Shown here in pieces: positions 52,543-61,801 of a stretch of 64,000 nt of DNA. Location: NCBI GenBank assembly GCA_019747875.1, contig JAIEQI010000041.1:1-64000 (forward strand), read 5' to 3'. The stretch comes from Candidatus Obscuribacterales bacterium (GTDB lineage: Bacteria > Cyanobacteriota > Vampirovibrionia > Obscuribacterales > Obscuribacteraceae). The position numbers and the translations under genes were made by a program. The notes under the pieces are model-generated. The model was not told where the DNA came from. It saw only the letters and a program-made list of their open reading frames with translations, and ran no database searches. Positions within the stretch are counted from its first letter, which is position 1, and every line of letters begins with the position of its first letter.

Positions 52543-53319
52543 TCAGTAGCCACCGGCATACTGACCATGCCTGCTTGTGACCATGTTTAGAACTGCAGCT
52601 GCCTTCAGGAGCTTATCACGCAAGAACTTATCGTGATTATGCTCTGAATGTACTATTTGAGTCAGCAACGGTTCTCGTTCCATTGCTTGAACCAGTGAAT
52701 ACTCCATCGTGATGAGCTTATGGTTATCCTTGAGGTCATGCACTCGCAGCTGTCTCAGTCCGACGTCGGCTTCGCCCGCTAGCTCTCCCCTGAAGGGGGC
52801 GTGATCGGTGACCAAAATCTCCTCACCGTATCGCAGCGACATGCTGCGGTGTTGGCAGCTAATGTGTGCAGTTTCGAGCAGTACGTAGGCTCTTTCTCTG
52901 CCCTCCTGCACGCGCACCATCACCATTGAATTGGCTCGTAAATATATGGTGGACATCGGAGTCTTTAGGGTAATCGGAGCCTCGCACTCAATCAGAAAAG
53001 TCCCTGATTCAAGTGAGAGAACGCGATCGCCTGACTTGGTGAATTTGGCACCAAGATCGCAAGCCAGATTGTAGTGTTTGTCGTCTTCTTGCCAGTGCTG
53101 CGACAGATTGAAGCCATTTTTGTTGTTGGGCTTCTGTGCCGGTGCATCTATGCTGGGCGCAATCGACAAGCTTTCTCCACCACTTGCAGCAGGAGTGCTC
53201 GCTTTTGGAATGGCGACGGTATCTTCTGAATCTACGGCGTGCGCAGGGGACAATGAGCAGAAAACAGCGGCAAAAGCTGCGGCTGTCATATGGGGCAGGC
53301 ACTTTGGATTTTTTTTCAT
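52543..53319 (-). CDS. Exported FecR-like beta-rich protein
   Basis: 258 aa. Signal peptide (MTAAAFAAVFCSLSPAHA), a Ser/Ala/Pro linker, then beta-rich sequence (CDLGAKFTKSGDRVLSLESG; IYLRANSMVMVRVQEG; YVLLETAHISC) with the rhythm of FecR-type domains. A helical end follows (FLRDKLLKAAAVLNMV). Two Cys are present in the domain. Function not known. It diverges from cinA. Confidence 0.55.
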   Translation of the reverse strand: MKKNPKCLPHMTAAAFAAVFCSLSPAHAVDSEDTVAIPKASTPAASGGESLSIAPSIDAPAQKPNNKNGFNLSQHWQEDDKHYNLACDLGAKFTKSGDRVLSLESGTFLIECEAPITLKTPMSTIYLRANSMVMVRVQEGRERAYVLLETAHISCQHRSMSLRYGEEILVTDHAPFRGELAGEADVGLRQLRVHDLKDNHKLITMEYSLVQAMEREPLLTQIVHSEHNHDKFLRDKLLKAAAVLNMVTSRHGQYAGGY

Positions 53320-53457
53320 GCCAACTTGGGGGATTTGTTGGGGGATTGTTTTGGGGACGCTACACTTATGTTCGCAGCTACCGGCTGAGCTGTCTATAGA
53401 AGTAGCCTATTAGAAGTCTATATTTAGTAATGGTTAGCACTAGTAAGAATATTAATT

Positions 53458-54759
53458 ATGGCAAGCGCGGAAATTCTCTCAATTGGCACTGAGCTGTTGC
53501 TTGGCGATATACTCGACACCAACAGCCAATTCATCTCGCAAGAGCTGGCCCTGCTGGGCATAAATTGCTTACATCGAACGACTGTAGGTGATAATCGGGA
53601 ACGCATTATTGAGAATTTCAGGCTGGCACTGAATAGAGCGGATCTCGTTATTAGCACCGGTGGGCTCGGTCCTACTCCTGATGACCTTACGCATGAATGT
53701 TTGGCTGCGCTTGTTGATGGTGCTACCGATTTTGACCAACAGGCACTTGATCGCATTGAACAGTTCTTTAAAGTTCGCGGCGCTGTTATGGTTGATTCCA
53801 ATCGTAAACAGGCTTACCGCCCGCGCGGTGCTGGTATCTTGCCGAATCCGGTTGGCACTGCCCCTGGTATCATATGGGAGATGGAAGCTGATGTGCTTTC
53901 GCGAATGGGAATCCAAAATCCTGAGCGAAAACGATTTGTATTAACGTTTCCAGGCGTACCCAGCGAAATGAAATCGATGTGGGCGCAAACAGCACGGGGC
54001 TTCTTGGCACGCCAGTTCGAGGCTGGCGTTTTATGGTCTTGTGAGTTGAAGCATTATGGAATCGGAGAATCAGCACTTGCAGAACAATATGCGGATCTAT
54101 TAGATGGCAGCAACCCGACTGTCGCTCCATACGCGGGCACTGGCGAATGCCGCTTGCGCGTTACGGCAAAGGCGACTAGTGTCGAGGAAGCTCAGAAAAT
54201 TGCGCAACCAGTCATCGACCGAATTCGCCGAGAAAGCAAACATCTCTGTTATGGTGTGGACCGTGATTCCTTAGAAAGCGTCATTGCCGCAGAATTGCGC
54301 AGGCGTGGCAAAACAGTGTCAGTTGCAGAGTCTTGCACCGGTGGTTTGCTCAGCAAACGATTAACGGATATTGCCGGCAGCTCTGCCTATGTGAAACTGA
54401 ATGTCGTGACCTATGCCAACGAGGCTAAGGAAAAATTGCTTGGCGTACCGGCAGCCCTGCTAGCCGAACACGGGGCTGTTAGTGCTGAATGCGCCGAGTC
54501 GATGGCGATAGGAATCAAAAAGCTTTCAGGAGCAGACTTCGCGATCAGCGTCACTGGAATTGCAGGACCCGATGGTGGCAGCGAAGCGAAACCTGTAGGC
54601 ACTGTCTTCTTCGGATTGGCAGCGAACGGCAAGAATACTGTTCTCAAAAGGCGCTTTCCGGAGCAACTCGGGCGTGAAGGAATCCGGTACCGCAGTGCCA
54701 GCGAAGCGCTCAATTTCTTGCGGCTCTATCTTTTAGACCCTAGGCTTTTGGATGCGTAG
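53458..54759 (+). CDS. cinA: CinA-family protein (nicotinamide-nucleotide amidohydrolase)
   Basis: 433 aa, full length. N-terminal MoCF/MoaB-like domain (EILSIGTELLLGDILDTNSQ; STGGLGPTPDDLTHE), a KH-like middle, and the C-terminal PncC deamidase (VAESCTGGLLSKRLTDIAGS; SVTGIAGPDGGSEAKPVG). The C-terminal part hydrolyses NMN to NaMN, recycling NAD by-products; the N-terminal part is an ADP-ribose pyrophosphatase in some species. Reads away from the FecR-like gene. Confidence 0.95.
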   Translation: MASAEILSIGTELLLGDILDTNSQFISQELALLGINCLHRTTVGDNRERIIENFRLALNRADLVISTGGLGPTPDDLTHECLAALVDGATDFDQQALDRIEQFFKVRGAVMVDSNRKQAYRPRGAGILPNPVGTAPGIIWEMEADVLSRMGIQNPERKRFVLTFPGVPSEMKSMWAQTARGFLARQFEAGVLWSCELKHYGIGESALAEQYADLLDGSNPTVAPYAGTGECRLRVTAKATSVEEAQKIAQPVIDRIRRESKHLCYGVDRDSLESVIAAELRRRGKTVSVAESCTGGLLSKRLTDIAGSSAYVKLNVVTYANEAKEKLLGVPAALLAEHGAVSAECAESMAIGIKKLSGADFAISVTGIAGPDGGSEAKPVGTVFFGLAANGKNTVLKRRFPEQLGREGIRYRSASEALNFLRLYLLDPRLLDA

Positions 54760-54823
54760 TTTTACGCGTCACGGCTGTGTCACTGCCATGTTCTAAAGTC
54801 TTCGTCAGTAACCTGGAGGACTC

Positions 54824-55498
54824 TTATGAAATATGTCGTTTTGCTACTTTTGCGTCTAGTTCAAAGCAAATGGGCGGGTTGACGGGGCGGTAGTGTTCAT
54901 CGCAGGATGCAGCGTTGATTAAGTGGATTCTTGTCCCATCCTCGCGCTCTAAGATATCTTCGCCGTAACCATTATGAATGTGTCCGAAGATCACCACCCG
55001 TGGTGGCTCATAAAGAATCTCTTTCAAAAACTCGAGCAGGTCGCTACAACCAACATGCTCGCCACCGGGAACATCGTCCAGGTAGCCGAACGGCGGTCCG
55101 TGTGTAATCAGTATGTCCAGTCCCTCAGGAATCAACTTCCAATGCTCTCTAATATCGTCGCCACGTTGCCTGTTAAATGCCCAGGCAAAAAAGAAAGGAG
55201 TAACAGGTGAACCCCAGATCTTCAGACCCTCAATCTCAATTCCATTATCTTCAAGGTAAATCGTTCCTGTCTCTTTCGCCAGGGATGGCGCCCATTTCGG
55301 ATTCTTCTCCAATCCGACCTCGTGATTCCCAGCGATCCAAACTTTGTACTTTTGAGGTTGGCGTTTTAACCAATCTGCATACCAATCCAGTTCTTTTTTA
55401 TCGCCGTGAAAGGTCATATCGCCGGCGACGATTAACAAATCAGCCTCCGGCGTGACAACTTCTCTCATGTGGATATCGCTTACAGCAACGCATTTCAT
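54824..55498 (-). CDS. Metallophosphoesterase (calcineurin-like, MPPED-type)
   Basis: 224 aa. Motif series: VAVSDIHMRE (residue 6), VAGDMTFHGD (about 28), AGNHEVGLE (about 56), LITHGPPFGY (about 130) and VIFGHIHNGYGED (about 170). This arrangement is typical of the MPPED1/UPF0046 branch. It hydrolyses phosphodiesters with two metal ions; the substrate is unknown. It converges with cinA. It is not related closely to the 19965 phosphoesterase. Confidence 0.88.
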   Translation of the reverse strand: MKCVAVSDIHMREVVTPEADLLIVAGDMTFHGDKKELDWYADWLKRQPQKYKVWIAGNHEVGLEKNPKWAPSLAKETGTIYLEDNGIEIEGLKIWGSPVTPFFFAWAFNRQRGDDIREHWKLIPEGLDILITHGPPFGYLDDVPGGEHVGCSDLLEFLKEILYEPPRVVIFGHIHNGYGEDILEREDGTRIHLINAASCDEHYRPVNPPICFELDAKVAKRHIS

Positions 55499-55543
55499 GA
55501 GAGTGACAGGCTCAGCCTGTTTAGTGTTTTAGTTAATAAAAAT

Positions 55544-55616
<73 letters not shown>

Positions 55617-55732
55617 ACTTGAAAGTACGTGTCCAAAGGAAACGTACGGGCATCAATATACCACAGGTTGAAGGGCTGGTGCGCTTACCGCATATACCTT
55701 GTTAACGTGCAGACATTAATGATGCGATGTCA

Positions 55733-58360
55733 CTAAAGTGCCATGCTGGTTGCCAGCTTCTTGAGCTGAATAATTTCGTGTTGCACCAGGAGCGCGGCAC
55801 CGCGCCATAAGGTGTGTGTCGGCAAAGTATCTAAACGTTCAAAAATTGTCTTCAACTGTATTTTGCCATTGGAGACGCTGAGAATTTCCTTCATCGCTTT
55901 TTCTTCATCGGGAGAAGGCGGATCTTTCAGCTCTCTTAGCGGAGCTAGAACGTCGGTACCGCCTTTTTTAGCGGCGGCTTGAGGCCAAACGAAGAGATCC
56001 AATTGTTTGATGACATCATGAGCAGAGGTGTAATGGTCACGTGCCAGTGCACCGTCCATTAGAGCACGTTCCAGGGAGCCTGGTACGTCAAAAGATTTCG
56101 GCAGCTTGCCGATGTCATCCAAGGTTTGTTTGTCGATGGAAGTGAGGTCGCTAAATGCAAATTCGCCTGACTCGAAGAGCACCAGGAATTCGATGATAGC
56201 TGGTTGTCCGGAGAACTTGCCCATGCGTGCTTTGGTCGGGCGGCCATTCTCGAGGTAACACCAGAACATTTTGCCGTCAGGGTTGGTGACTGTCAGGATG
56301 CCGCTCTTGCGCGAAATCGAAAGCGATTGCATCAACGCAGCCGGATCGAAAACATCAAGCGAACCGCCGAGGTTGCTTGCCAGTTTCGCCGAACGGAAAG
56401 CTTTGGGCACGGCATTGATATGGGCAATCTTGTTGCGTTCAGATTGACCGCGAGCATACGATAGTGCCGTCTCCAAGTTGACGATCAGTTCTTCCGGATT
56501 GCTTGTGTCTTCTGGGAAGCTGGTAATACCGATTGCCATAGACCAACGGCCGACTCCGCAGGGATAATCATCCGTTTCCAAAACCTGTCGAAGTCTTTGA
56601 GCAAAGATAGTGGCTTTTTTAGAATCGACTTGTCTGAGGATAACAAGGAACTGCGCGCCCTGGTAGCGTATTAAATGATCACCCCAGCTGCCCATAGTTT
56701 CCGTTCTTCGTTGGTTGAGCAACTTGTCGATGCGTCGTCCTAACTCTTGAATGACGGTATCGCCGGCGGGGCGCCCGTATTTCTCGTTAATCGCCAGTAC
56801 GTCGTGCCCCTCAACAAGAAATAAGGAGAACGGGCGCTTCTCTCCGTCTATGCCGTCGCTGTGTGATACCAATTGTGGTAGCAAGTGTGGCAAGTAGTTC
56901 TTGTTTGGAAATCCGGTGAGCTCGTCTGTTCGTGCCGATTCGACCTGTTCCTCGTAAACCGTAATGTGGTGCAGGGCTTTTGCCGTGACGTGCGATGCCC
57001 GATTGAGGATGCGGGTTATGTGTTCGAGGCTTTGATCTTGTCCGCGGAAGAAAACTACAATGAATGCCAGCTTTTTTTGCTGGAAGCGAAGCGGAGAGAT
57101 TAGAACGTAACGAGCGCTTGTAAGCTCTGCTATTTCTTTGAATTGTGTTTCCTTGACGGCGGAGGGATCAAGAACGCGGCAAAGCTCGTTCTGGTCATCC
57201 TCTGCAACTTTCATGACTCCCAGTCCCTTGTATACATCAAGCGGATTGTTGCTGAAGCCGATGTGTGATGTTAGGTTTGCATCGCCTTTTCGATTCATGT
57301 TGAAGAAAAGCGCAAACTCAAATGATGTAGGAAATTCATTGTGGAGTTGAGCCAGAAGTGTATCAGAGACACCAATGACGGCTGTATGCGCTTCGAGATC
57401 GGCAGTTAGTCGATCGATAAATTGGTTTTCTGCTTCCTTGAGATAAAGAACCGTTTTTTCTTTTTTCGCCTGCGTCATTTCTTGCTCAAAACGGGCGTTG
57501 AGTTGCTTAATAGTGTTTTCTCGTTCCTTCAGCAAAGTGTTGCGGTCTTCTATTTTTTTGTCTTTGTCGTCAAGTAAGCGAACCAGATTTCGCACTTCTG
57601 CTGTAGCTGCGGCAAGTGAGAGCTTTCCCGGGGTCATGCCTGTTTCGTTATCCTTCAACTTGTGATGTTTCAGAACACTGGCAATGGGCAGCGTAATAGA
57701 GAACAGGAATAAAATCAGGAAGCCCAAGCACATACTAAACAGCAAGATCAGCGCTACAACAAATGGAACTTGCGCCTCAAGCGGGTCACCGCTCAATCCG
57801 ATTGCAGGACCGCTGTAAAAACCTACGTGCAGATTTGCTCCGGTTGTGACTGGAGCTACAGATTCGTAATAGTCTTGTCCGCGCCAAACAAGGTTTCTCG
57901 AGTTCTCCAGCATCTGCCCTGCCGGCAAGTCCGGTGCAAATGTCCGGGTTGACGGGAGCGGTTTTTGATTGCCATCTGTCAGGTAGTACCAGGACAGATG
58001 GTGCTCGTTTATTTTTTCCAGAACTGCAGACGGCGTTTCTTTTGGGGTGAGATTTTTGAGGTCAGGCTTGGGCGGCGGTGTTTTATCAGACTTGTCTTGC
58101 TTGTCGCTGCTCTTGTCTTTCTTTCCTTTGCGCTTCTTTGTTGCCGCCGGGTCCGGAGTTTTATCTGCCTGCTGCTGGTTCTGTGCATCTAGGGCGGCCT
58201 GCTGTGCCTGAACCTTCTGTGCCAGCTCAACGGCGAGTTTTCGCGCGATTTTGTCCTGATGGCTCTCTGTCAGTTGTGGGAAAAGAGCATTGCTGATGCC
58301 GGTTACTAGCAAGAAACCGACCATGATCAAAAGAAATAGTCGTATGAAAAAGTTGTTCAA
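55733..58360 (-). CDS. Membrane-bound regulator with degenerate GGDEF and DUF4388
   Basis: 875 aa. A membrane helix at 5-25, a Lys/Asp-rich periplasmic or linker region (KTPDPAATKKRKGKKDKS), a second helix near 200-230 and a coiled coil (about 265-310). A GAF-like part (320-470) follows, then a GGDEF fold (about 485-650) whose active site reads RYQGAQF (about residue 567) in place of RYGGDEF, so cyclase activity is probably lost. A DUF4388/PATAN domain comes next (about 660-790: GSLDVFDPAALMQSLSISRK), then a helical end. It is likely a c-di-GMP or GTP-binding sensor rather than an enzyme. Confidence 0.8.
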   Translation of the reverse strand: MNNFFIRLFLLIMVGFLLVTGISNALFPQLTESHQDKIARKLAVELAQKVQAQQAALDAQNQQQADKTPDPAATKKRKGKKDKSSDKQDKSDKTPPPKPDLKNLTPKETPSAVLEKINEHHLSWYYLTDGNQKPLPSTRTFAPDLPAGQMLENSRNLVWRGQDYYESVAPVTTGANLHVGFYSGPAIGLSGDPLEAQVPFVVALILLFSMCLGFLILFLFSITLPIASVLKHHKLKDNETGMTPGKLSLAAATAEVRNLVRLLDDKDKKIEDRNTLLKERENTIKQLNARFEQEMTQAKKEKTVLYLKEAENQFIDRLTADLEAHTAVIGVSDTLLAQLHNEFPTSFEFALFFNMNRKGDANLTSHIGFSNNPLDVYKGLGVMKVAEDDQNELCRVLDPSAVKETQFKEIAELTSARYVLISPLRFQQKKLAFIVVFFRGQDQSLEHITRILNRASHVTAKALHHITVYEEQVESARTDELTGFPNKNYLPHLLPQLVSHSDGIDGEKRPFSLFLVEGHDVLAINEKYGRPAGDTVIQELGRRIDKLLNQRRTETMGSWGDHLIRYQGAQFLVILRQVDSKKATIFAQRLRQVLETDDYPCGVGRWSMAIGITSFPEDTSNPEELIVNLETALSYARGQSERNKIAHINAVPKAFRSAKLASNLGGSLDVFDPAALMQSLSISRKSGILTVTNPDGKMFWCYLENGRPTKARMGKFSGQPAIIEFLVLFESGEFAFSDLTSIDKQTLDDIGKLPKSFDVPGSLERALMDGALARDHYTSAHDVIKQLDLFVWPQAAAKKGGTDVLAPLRELKDPPSPDEEKAMKEILSVSNGKIQLKTIFERLDTLPTHTLWRGAALLVQHEIIQLKKLATSMAL

Positions 58361-58528
58361 ACAGGGCTCAATTCCGCGTCAGTTTGCAAAGAGTGATTCC
58401 AATTAGACAAGTTTATGTCTATGGATCTAACTAGTAAATAGGCTCACACCAGATGTATGCCACTGATATAAGGCTCCCCTACATTAATTGTAGTACTTTG
58501 GAACAGTTTGAAAAGTCTTGGAAAGCTA

Positions 58529-59173
58529 TTAGTAAACGCTTGATCCAGGCATGGCGACAGATCTGTTGTAGATACCAGACACCCGTAATCCGTTGGCTTC
58601 CCGGCGAACAAGGAAATCAGCGTTGACATGTTGCATAGATCTTTGCAGTACCAAATTTCCTTGAACCTGCACTACAACGCTGCCATCGGGGTTGGCTGCA
58701 ACCGGATTAATTGCAGTTGGTGTAAAACTGCCGTGCAAAGTGCCGGCGACAATAGAATTTGATATTTCTGGAGTCCAGAAAGCGGCCTGGAAGGCTTGAG
58801 ATGCTTCCGGTGTCATCCAGTTGAAAGCCGACTGATGGTTAGAAGCAGCCGTATGCGCGTTGTAATCCATCGCCAACCCGATCCACCAGCTGATAAAGTC
58901 TTTCGCTAGATTTGGAGTTAAAGCTGCCGCCGTGGCTTTGTTTTGTGGCGCTGCCGCTGCTGGCTTTTGCGCTTGACTATCGTCTTGCCCATGCTGGGCC
59001 TCAGTTTCGCGCATTCCATCCTTTTGCTGGCGCGCAGATGGGACGACTCGATCACCGCTGCCACCGCCAAATCCACCGACAAAAATGGCCAGCAAGCCGA
59101 TGATAACAAGAGCAAATAAGATCTTGTCCTGGAAAATCTTCTGTATCAGGGCTCGGATGATCTCGTAAAACAT
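58529..59173 (-). CDS. Membrane-anchored protein with VirB8/TraE-like possible fold
   Basis: 214 aa. One helix at 15-35 (ILFALVIIGLLAIFVGG), a Gln/Asp/Ala-rich linker, and a C-terminal domain of about 115 residues (FISWWIGLAMDYNAHTAASN; AFQAAFWTPEISNSIVAG; GNLVLQRSMQHVNADFLVRR). The order helix - linker - one domain ending with strands resembles VirB8/NTF2-like proteins, but no secretion genes surround it, so the comparison is weak. It lies upstream of the regulator at 55733 on the same strand. Confidence 0.5.
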   Translation of the reverse strand: MFYEIIRALIQKIFQDKILFALVIIGLLAIFVGGFGGGSGDRVVPSARQQKDGMRETEAQHGQDDSQAQKPAAAAPQNKATAAALTPNLAKDFISWWIGLAMDYNAHTAASNHQSAFNWMTPEASQAFQAAFWTPEISNSIVAGTLHGSFTPTAINPVAANPDGSVVVQVQGNLVLQRSMQHVNADFLVRREANGLRVSGIYNRSVAMPGSSVY

Positions 59174-59428
59174 GATTCTCTCAGTGTATACGGTGACGGG
59201 GCCAGCCGCCTGCTTTTATTGTGTGAGAAAAACCACAAAAATCAACTCGTGGAGTTCCCATGATTTCTTGATAAGACGTCAGTCCATATAGGTCCGGCTT
59301 CCACTTTTCTGGCTTGGAGCTTGTAGAATTGGTGGACTTTGTTGCCATTCATACTGACAATGTCTCGGATAATTGTCAGCTGGTGCTTATGTCGCAGCCC
59401 AGCGAACTGACGGAGCGTTTATATAAAT

Positions 59429-59770
59429 ATGGGTGAAATCAACGAGCTTGAAGACGAAGAGGAAACTCAAGATGAGTCTGACGATCTTCTGATCCCAGTT
59501 CCTCTATCGGCCGAAGAAGCTCTGGCGGGAAGTCGAAAATATGTTGCTTACACCGTAAAACTGCCTTCTGAGCAGCTTGCGGCGCTGCAGTTAATTTGGC
59601 TGGAACTGAAACGAATGTATGGAACGCATTCGCCGGACAAGAGTGGGATCATTCAACAAGCAATCACCGAGTGGCTCAAGCGCTGGGATGGTCCAGAGAA
59701 GGCTCAGCTTCTCAAACAGCTGCTCGAAATCCGCCAGAACACTCGCAAGCGACAGTACAAAAAACTTTAG
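59429..59770 (+). CDS. Small acidic protein with possible ribbon-helix-helix end
   Basis: 113 aa. The first 35 residues are strongly acidic (ELEDEEETQDESDDLL). A possible RHH-type motif lies at about 40-90: a strand YVAYTVKLPSEQLAAL followed by a helix, and DKSGIIQQAITEWLKRW. The end is basic. RHH proteins are small transcription regulators; the acidic start could be a partner-binding or autoinhibitory tail. The family is not firmly recognised. Its stop lies 6 bp ahead of a long-stem hairpin. Confidence 0.55.
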   Translation: MGEINELEDEEETQDESDDLLIPVPLSAEEALAGSRKYVAYTVKLPSEQLAALQLIWLELKRMYGTHSPDKSGIIQQAITEWLKRWDGPEKAQLLKQLLEIRQNTRKRQYKKL

Positions 59771-59776
59771 TAATAG

Positions 59777-59862
59777 AAAGGTCCGCTGCAGTAAAACGCT
59801 CTGGAGTTTCGTTGGGCACTAGCCCCTCTACTACTTCGCGAATTAAGCAGCGGACCTTTTTT
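59777..59862 (+). ncRNA. Candidate long-stem terminator or small RNA
   Basis: Outer stem AAAGGTCCGCTGC (59777-59789) pairs perfectly with GCAGCGGACCTTT (59847-59859), followed by more T. The 57-base loop contains an inner hairpin GGGC-ACTA-GCCC. It could be a terminator of the 59429 gene with an unusually large loop or a small RNA that ends here. Confidence 0.5.
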
Positions 59863-59947
59863 AAGCGCGCTGGAGTTTTGCTAGGCTGTCCACCTTCTCA
59901 ACTCCTCCGCTTTCCAAACGCCCGTCCGGCGTAGTTAAAAAACGGAC

Positions 59948-60613
59948 TTAGCTCTGCACTAACGGCTTTTCATCAATGTCGCTGGGAGCTGCCATCGCCG
60001 GACCGTTAGGAGCTCCGGGAGCGCCAGGTCCATTGAAACTGAACTTGCCGGGGCCACCAGGACCACGCATTCCAGGGGCGCCGTGACCTCTAAAATGATG
60101 GCCACCCATTCGTCCGCGGAAATGCCCGCCGCCACCGCAATGTCCACCACGCCCCTTCATTCCGCCACCCATGGCTTGAGAAACCAGCATGCGATGTCTG
60201 ATTTTTTCGCGCTGTTCTGGTGTCAGAATTGCCAGTTTGTCGATCTTGAAGTTGAGTTTGGCTATGGAAATCTCTGCTTTGAGAGCATTGATCTTTGTTT
60301 GCAAATCAACAGCCTTGGCTCGGTCAACTTGTGCTTGAGCGAAAACATCCTTCAGCTGACGGCTCAGTGATCCCAATTGAGTCTTTTGGGCTCCGATGCT
60401 GTCCTTGAATTTGTTATTCAGGGCGCTCATCTTTTGAAGCTGGTCGTCTGTCAAGCCAAATTTGGCGCGCCCTTCCGGTCCACCTTCTGCCAGGCGTTTT
60501 GACATTCTGAAATGCTCAGGTTGGTTGGCACCAGGGGCGGTGTCATCAGCGGCAAGTGCTGGTGCTGCTACCATGATGCTGGTTAGAATAAGACTGTATA
60601 AAGGCTTATACAT
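59948..60613 (-). CDS. Spy/CpxP-like periplasmic protein with Gly/His-rich tail
   Basis: 221 aa. Signal peptide (LILTSIMVAAPALAAD), then a helical Spy-like region (40-145) with the two LTxxQ motifs (LTDDQ, LTPEQ) of stress chaperones. The last 75 residues are rich in Gly, His, Arg and Pro (GRGGHCGGGGHFRGRMGGHH), which suggests metal binding. Its neighbour upstream is a second small exported protein, so the two may form an envelope-stress unit. Confidence 0.8.
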   Translation of the reverse strand: MYKPLYSLILTSIMVAAPALAADDTAPGANQPEHFRMSKRLAEGGPEGRAKFGLTDDQLQKMSALNNKFKDSIGAQKTQLGSLSRQLKDVFAQAQVDRAKAVDLQTKINALKAEISIAKLNFKIDKLAILTPEQREKIRHRMLVSQAMGGGMKGRGGHCGGGGHFRGRMGGHHFRGHGAPGMRGPGGPGKFSFNGPGAPGAPNGPAMAAPSDIDEKPLVQS

Positions 60614-60634
60614 TTGACTCTCCTTTGAGTGCTA

Positions 60635-60955
60635 TTAATAATCGAGCTGCATATTCAGGCTTCGCCACGCCGGCTGGTCGCCATTGTGGATGTATGGGTT
60701 AACGTCAGGATGGCTAGCATATGGTCCTCCGGTCGAACTTCCATAAGTTCGGGCCGGAGCCCGATAGCCGCTGGCATTTGATGGATATGCATTGCTTGGA
60801 TTGAATCTCAACCCGCCGCCGCCGGTGGTGCCCGCTCCGCCGTGGGTTTGTCCGGCATGGCGTTTTGCTCCACCGTATCTTTGAGCATCCACAGGAAGTG
60901 CCAACAGAGTGAGTGTAAGCAGATTACAAAGACAAAGCGCTGCTATGGTCTTCAT
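60635..60955 (-). CDS. Small exported Gly/Tyr-rich protein
   Basis: 106 aa. Start set at ATG 60953-60955 behind AGGAGGGT; the longer frame would bury the signal MKTIAALCLCNLLTLTLLAL. The mature part is Gly, Tyr, Asn, Ser-rich (HGGAGTTGGGGLRFNPSNAY), mostly without hydrophobic core. Upstream of the Spy-like gene, with 21 bp between them. Function unknown. Confidence 0.65.
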   Translation of the reverse strand: MKTIAALCLCNLLTLTLLALPVDAQRYGGAKRHAGQTHGGAGTTGGGGLRFNPSNAYPSNASGYRAPARTYGSSTGGPYASHPDVNPYIHNGDQPAWRSLNMQLDY

Positions 60956-61246
60956 AAGACCCTCCTGTGTACTGTGTCTATCCAGCCTGAGATGGATAAA
61001 CTGCAAAGGCATTTTTTTACCCCTACAAGTTATTGACGCCAGCCTGGAGAAAATGGTTCAAAGGATTGAATTAAATGCAGTTAATCAAAATCCGTAAAGC
61101 GAGACTGCTTGCAGCCTTTGCACTTCAAATAATCAGTCTGCCAAACAAATGTGCCTGCCGGATAAGATGCAGACATCGCTCCTCGGCAATTCCGCTCGCC
61201 AGCGACCGCTGCCTTCGCCGGGATGCTCAGCGAAGATCCGAGCGTA

Positions 61247-61780
61247 TTAGACAGGCGCAGCGTTGATCAAAATGAATGCGACTAAACAAGGTGCGTTACT
61301 ACGGTTGCTCCATGCATGATTCGTTCCTCGTTGAATCAGGCAATCGCCGGCTTTCATCAAGGTCTCACCCTCGTCCATTATGGCGTAGATTTCACCTGAG
61401 ATCACAATGGCATAATCCACTGAGTTGGTTTTATGCATTCCCGGTTTTTGGGGATTAGTCCGATCGAGCGTGTGTTCTCCACCTATCGCTTTAAATGCGG
61501 CTTCAACGTCGACCTTTCCAATTGTTTGCAGATCCGGTGGAAACTCTACTACGCGAAAAATTGATCCATTTGCAGGTGGTTCCAATACTAACTTTCTGGC
61601 AGCAGGATCTTCATCGCCAATATTGTTTGCTGGTGTTGAATTTGTCACCCACAGATCTGTCAGTCCAAATGCCGGTTCATTCAATACTGCAAGAGCGTGA
61701 GGAGAAGGACCATCCATGGCAATAAAGGATTTTCCGTTTGCATTATGTCCGGTGACGATTCTTCTGATCTTTTGCAGCAT
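61247..61780 (-). CDS. Cupin-domain protein
   Basis: 177 aa. The C-terminal half is a cupin barrel: MHKTNSVDYAIVISGEIYAI (His near 115) and GDCLIQRGTNHAWSNRS (His). The first half has an extra beta-rich part, as in cupins with an N-terminal lid. The metal site is plausible (His, Glu-like positions) but incomplete to judge. It follows an aminotransferase gene by 21 bp, so both probably act on one small molecule. Confidence 0.75.
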   Translation of the reverse strand: MLQKIRRIVTGHNANGKSFIAMDGPSPHALAVLNEPAFGLTDLWVTNSTPANNIGDEDPAARKLVLEPPANGSIFRVVEFPPDLQTIGKVDVEAAFKAIGGEHTLDRTNPQKPGMHKTNSVDYAIVISGEIYAIMDEGETLMKAGDCLIQRGTNHAWSNRSNAPCLVAFILINAAPV

Positions 61781-61801
61781 TGCAATTCTCCTTTGAGGAT
61801 T

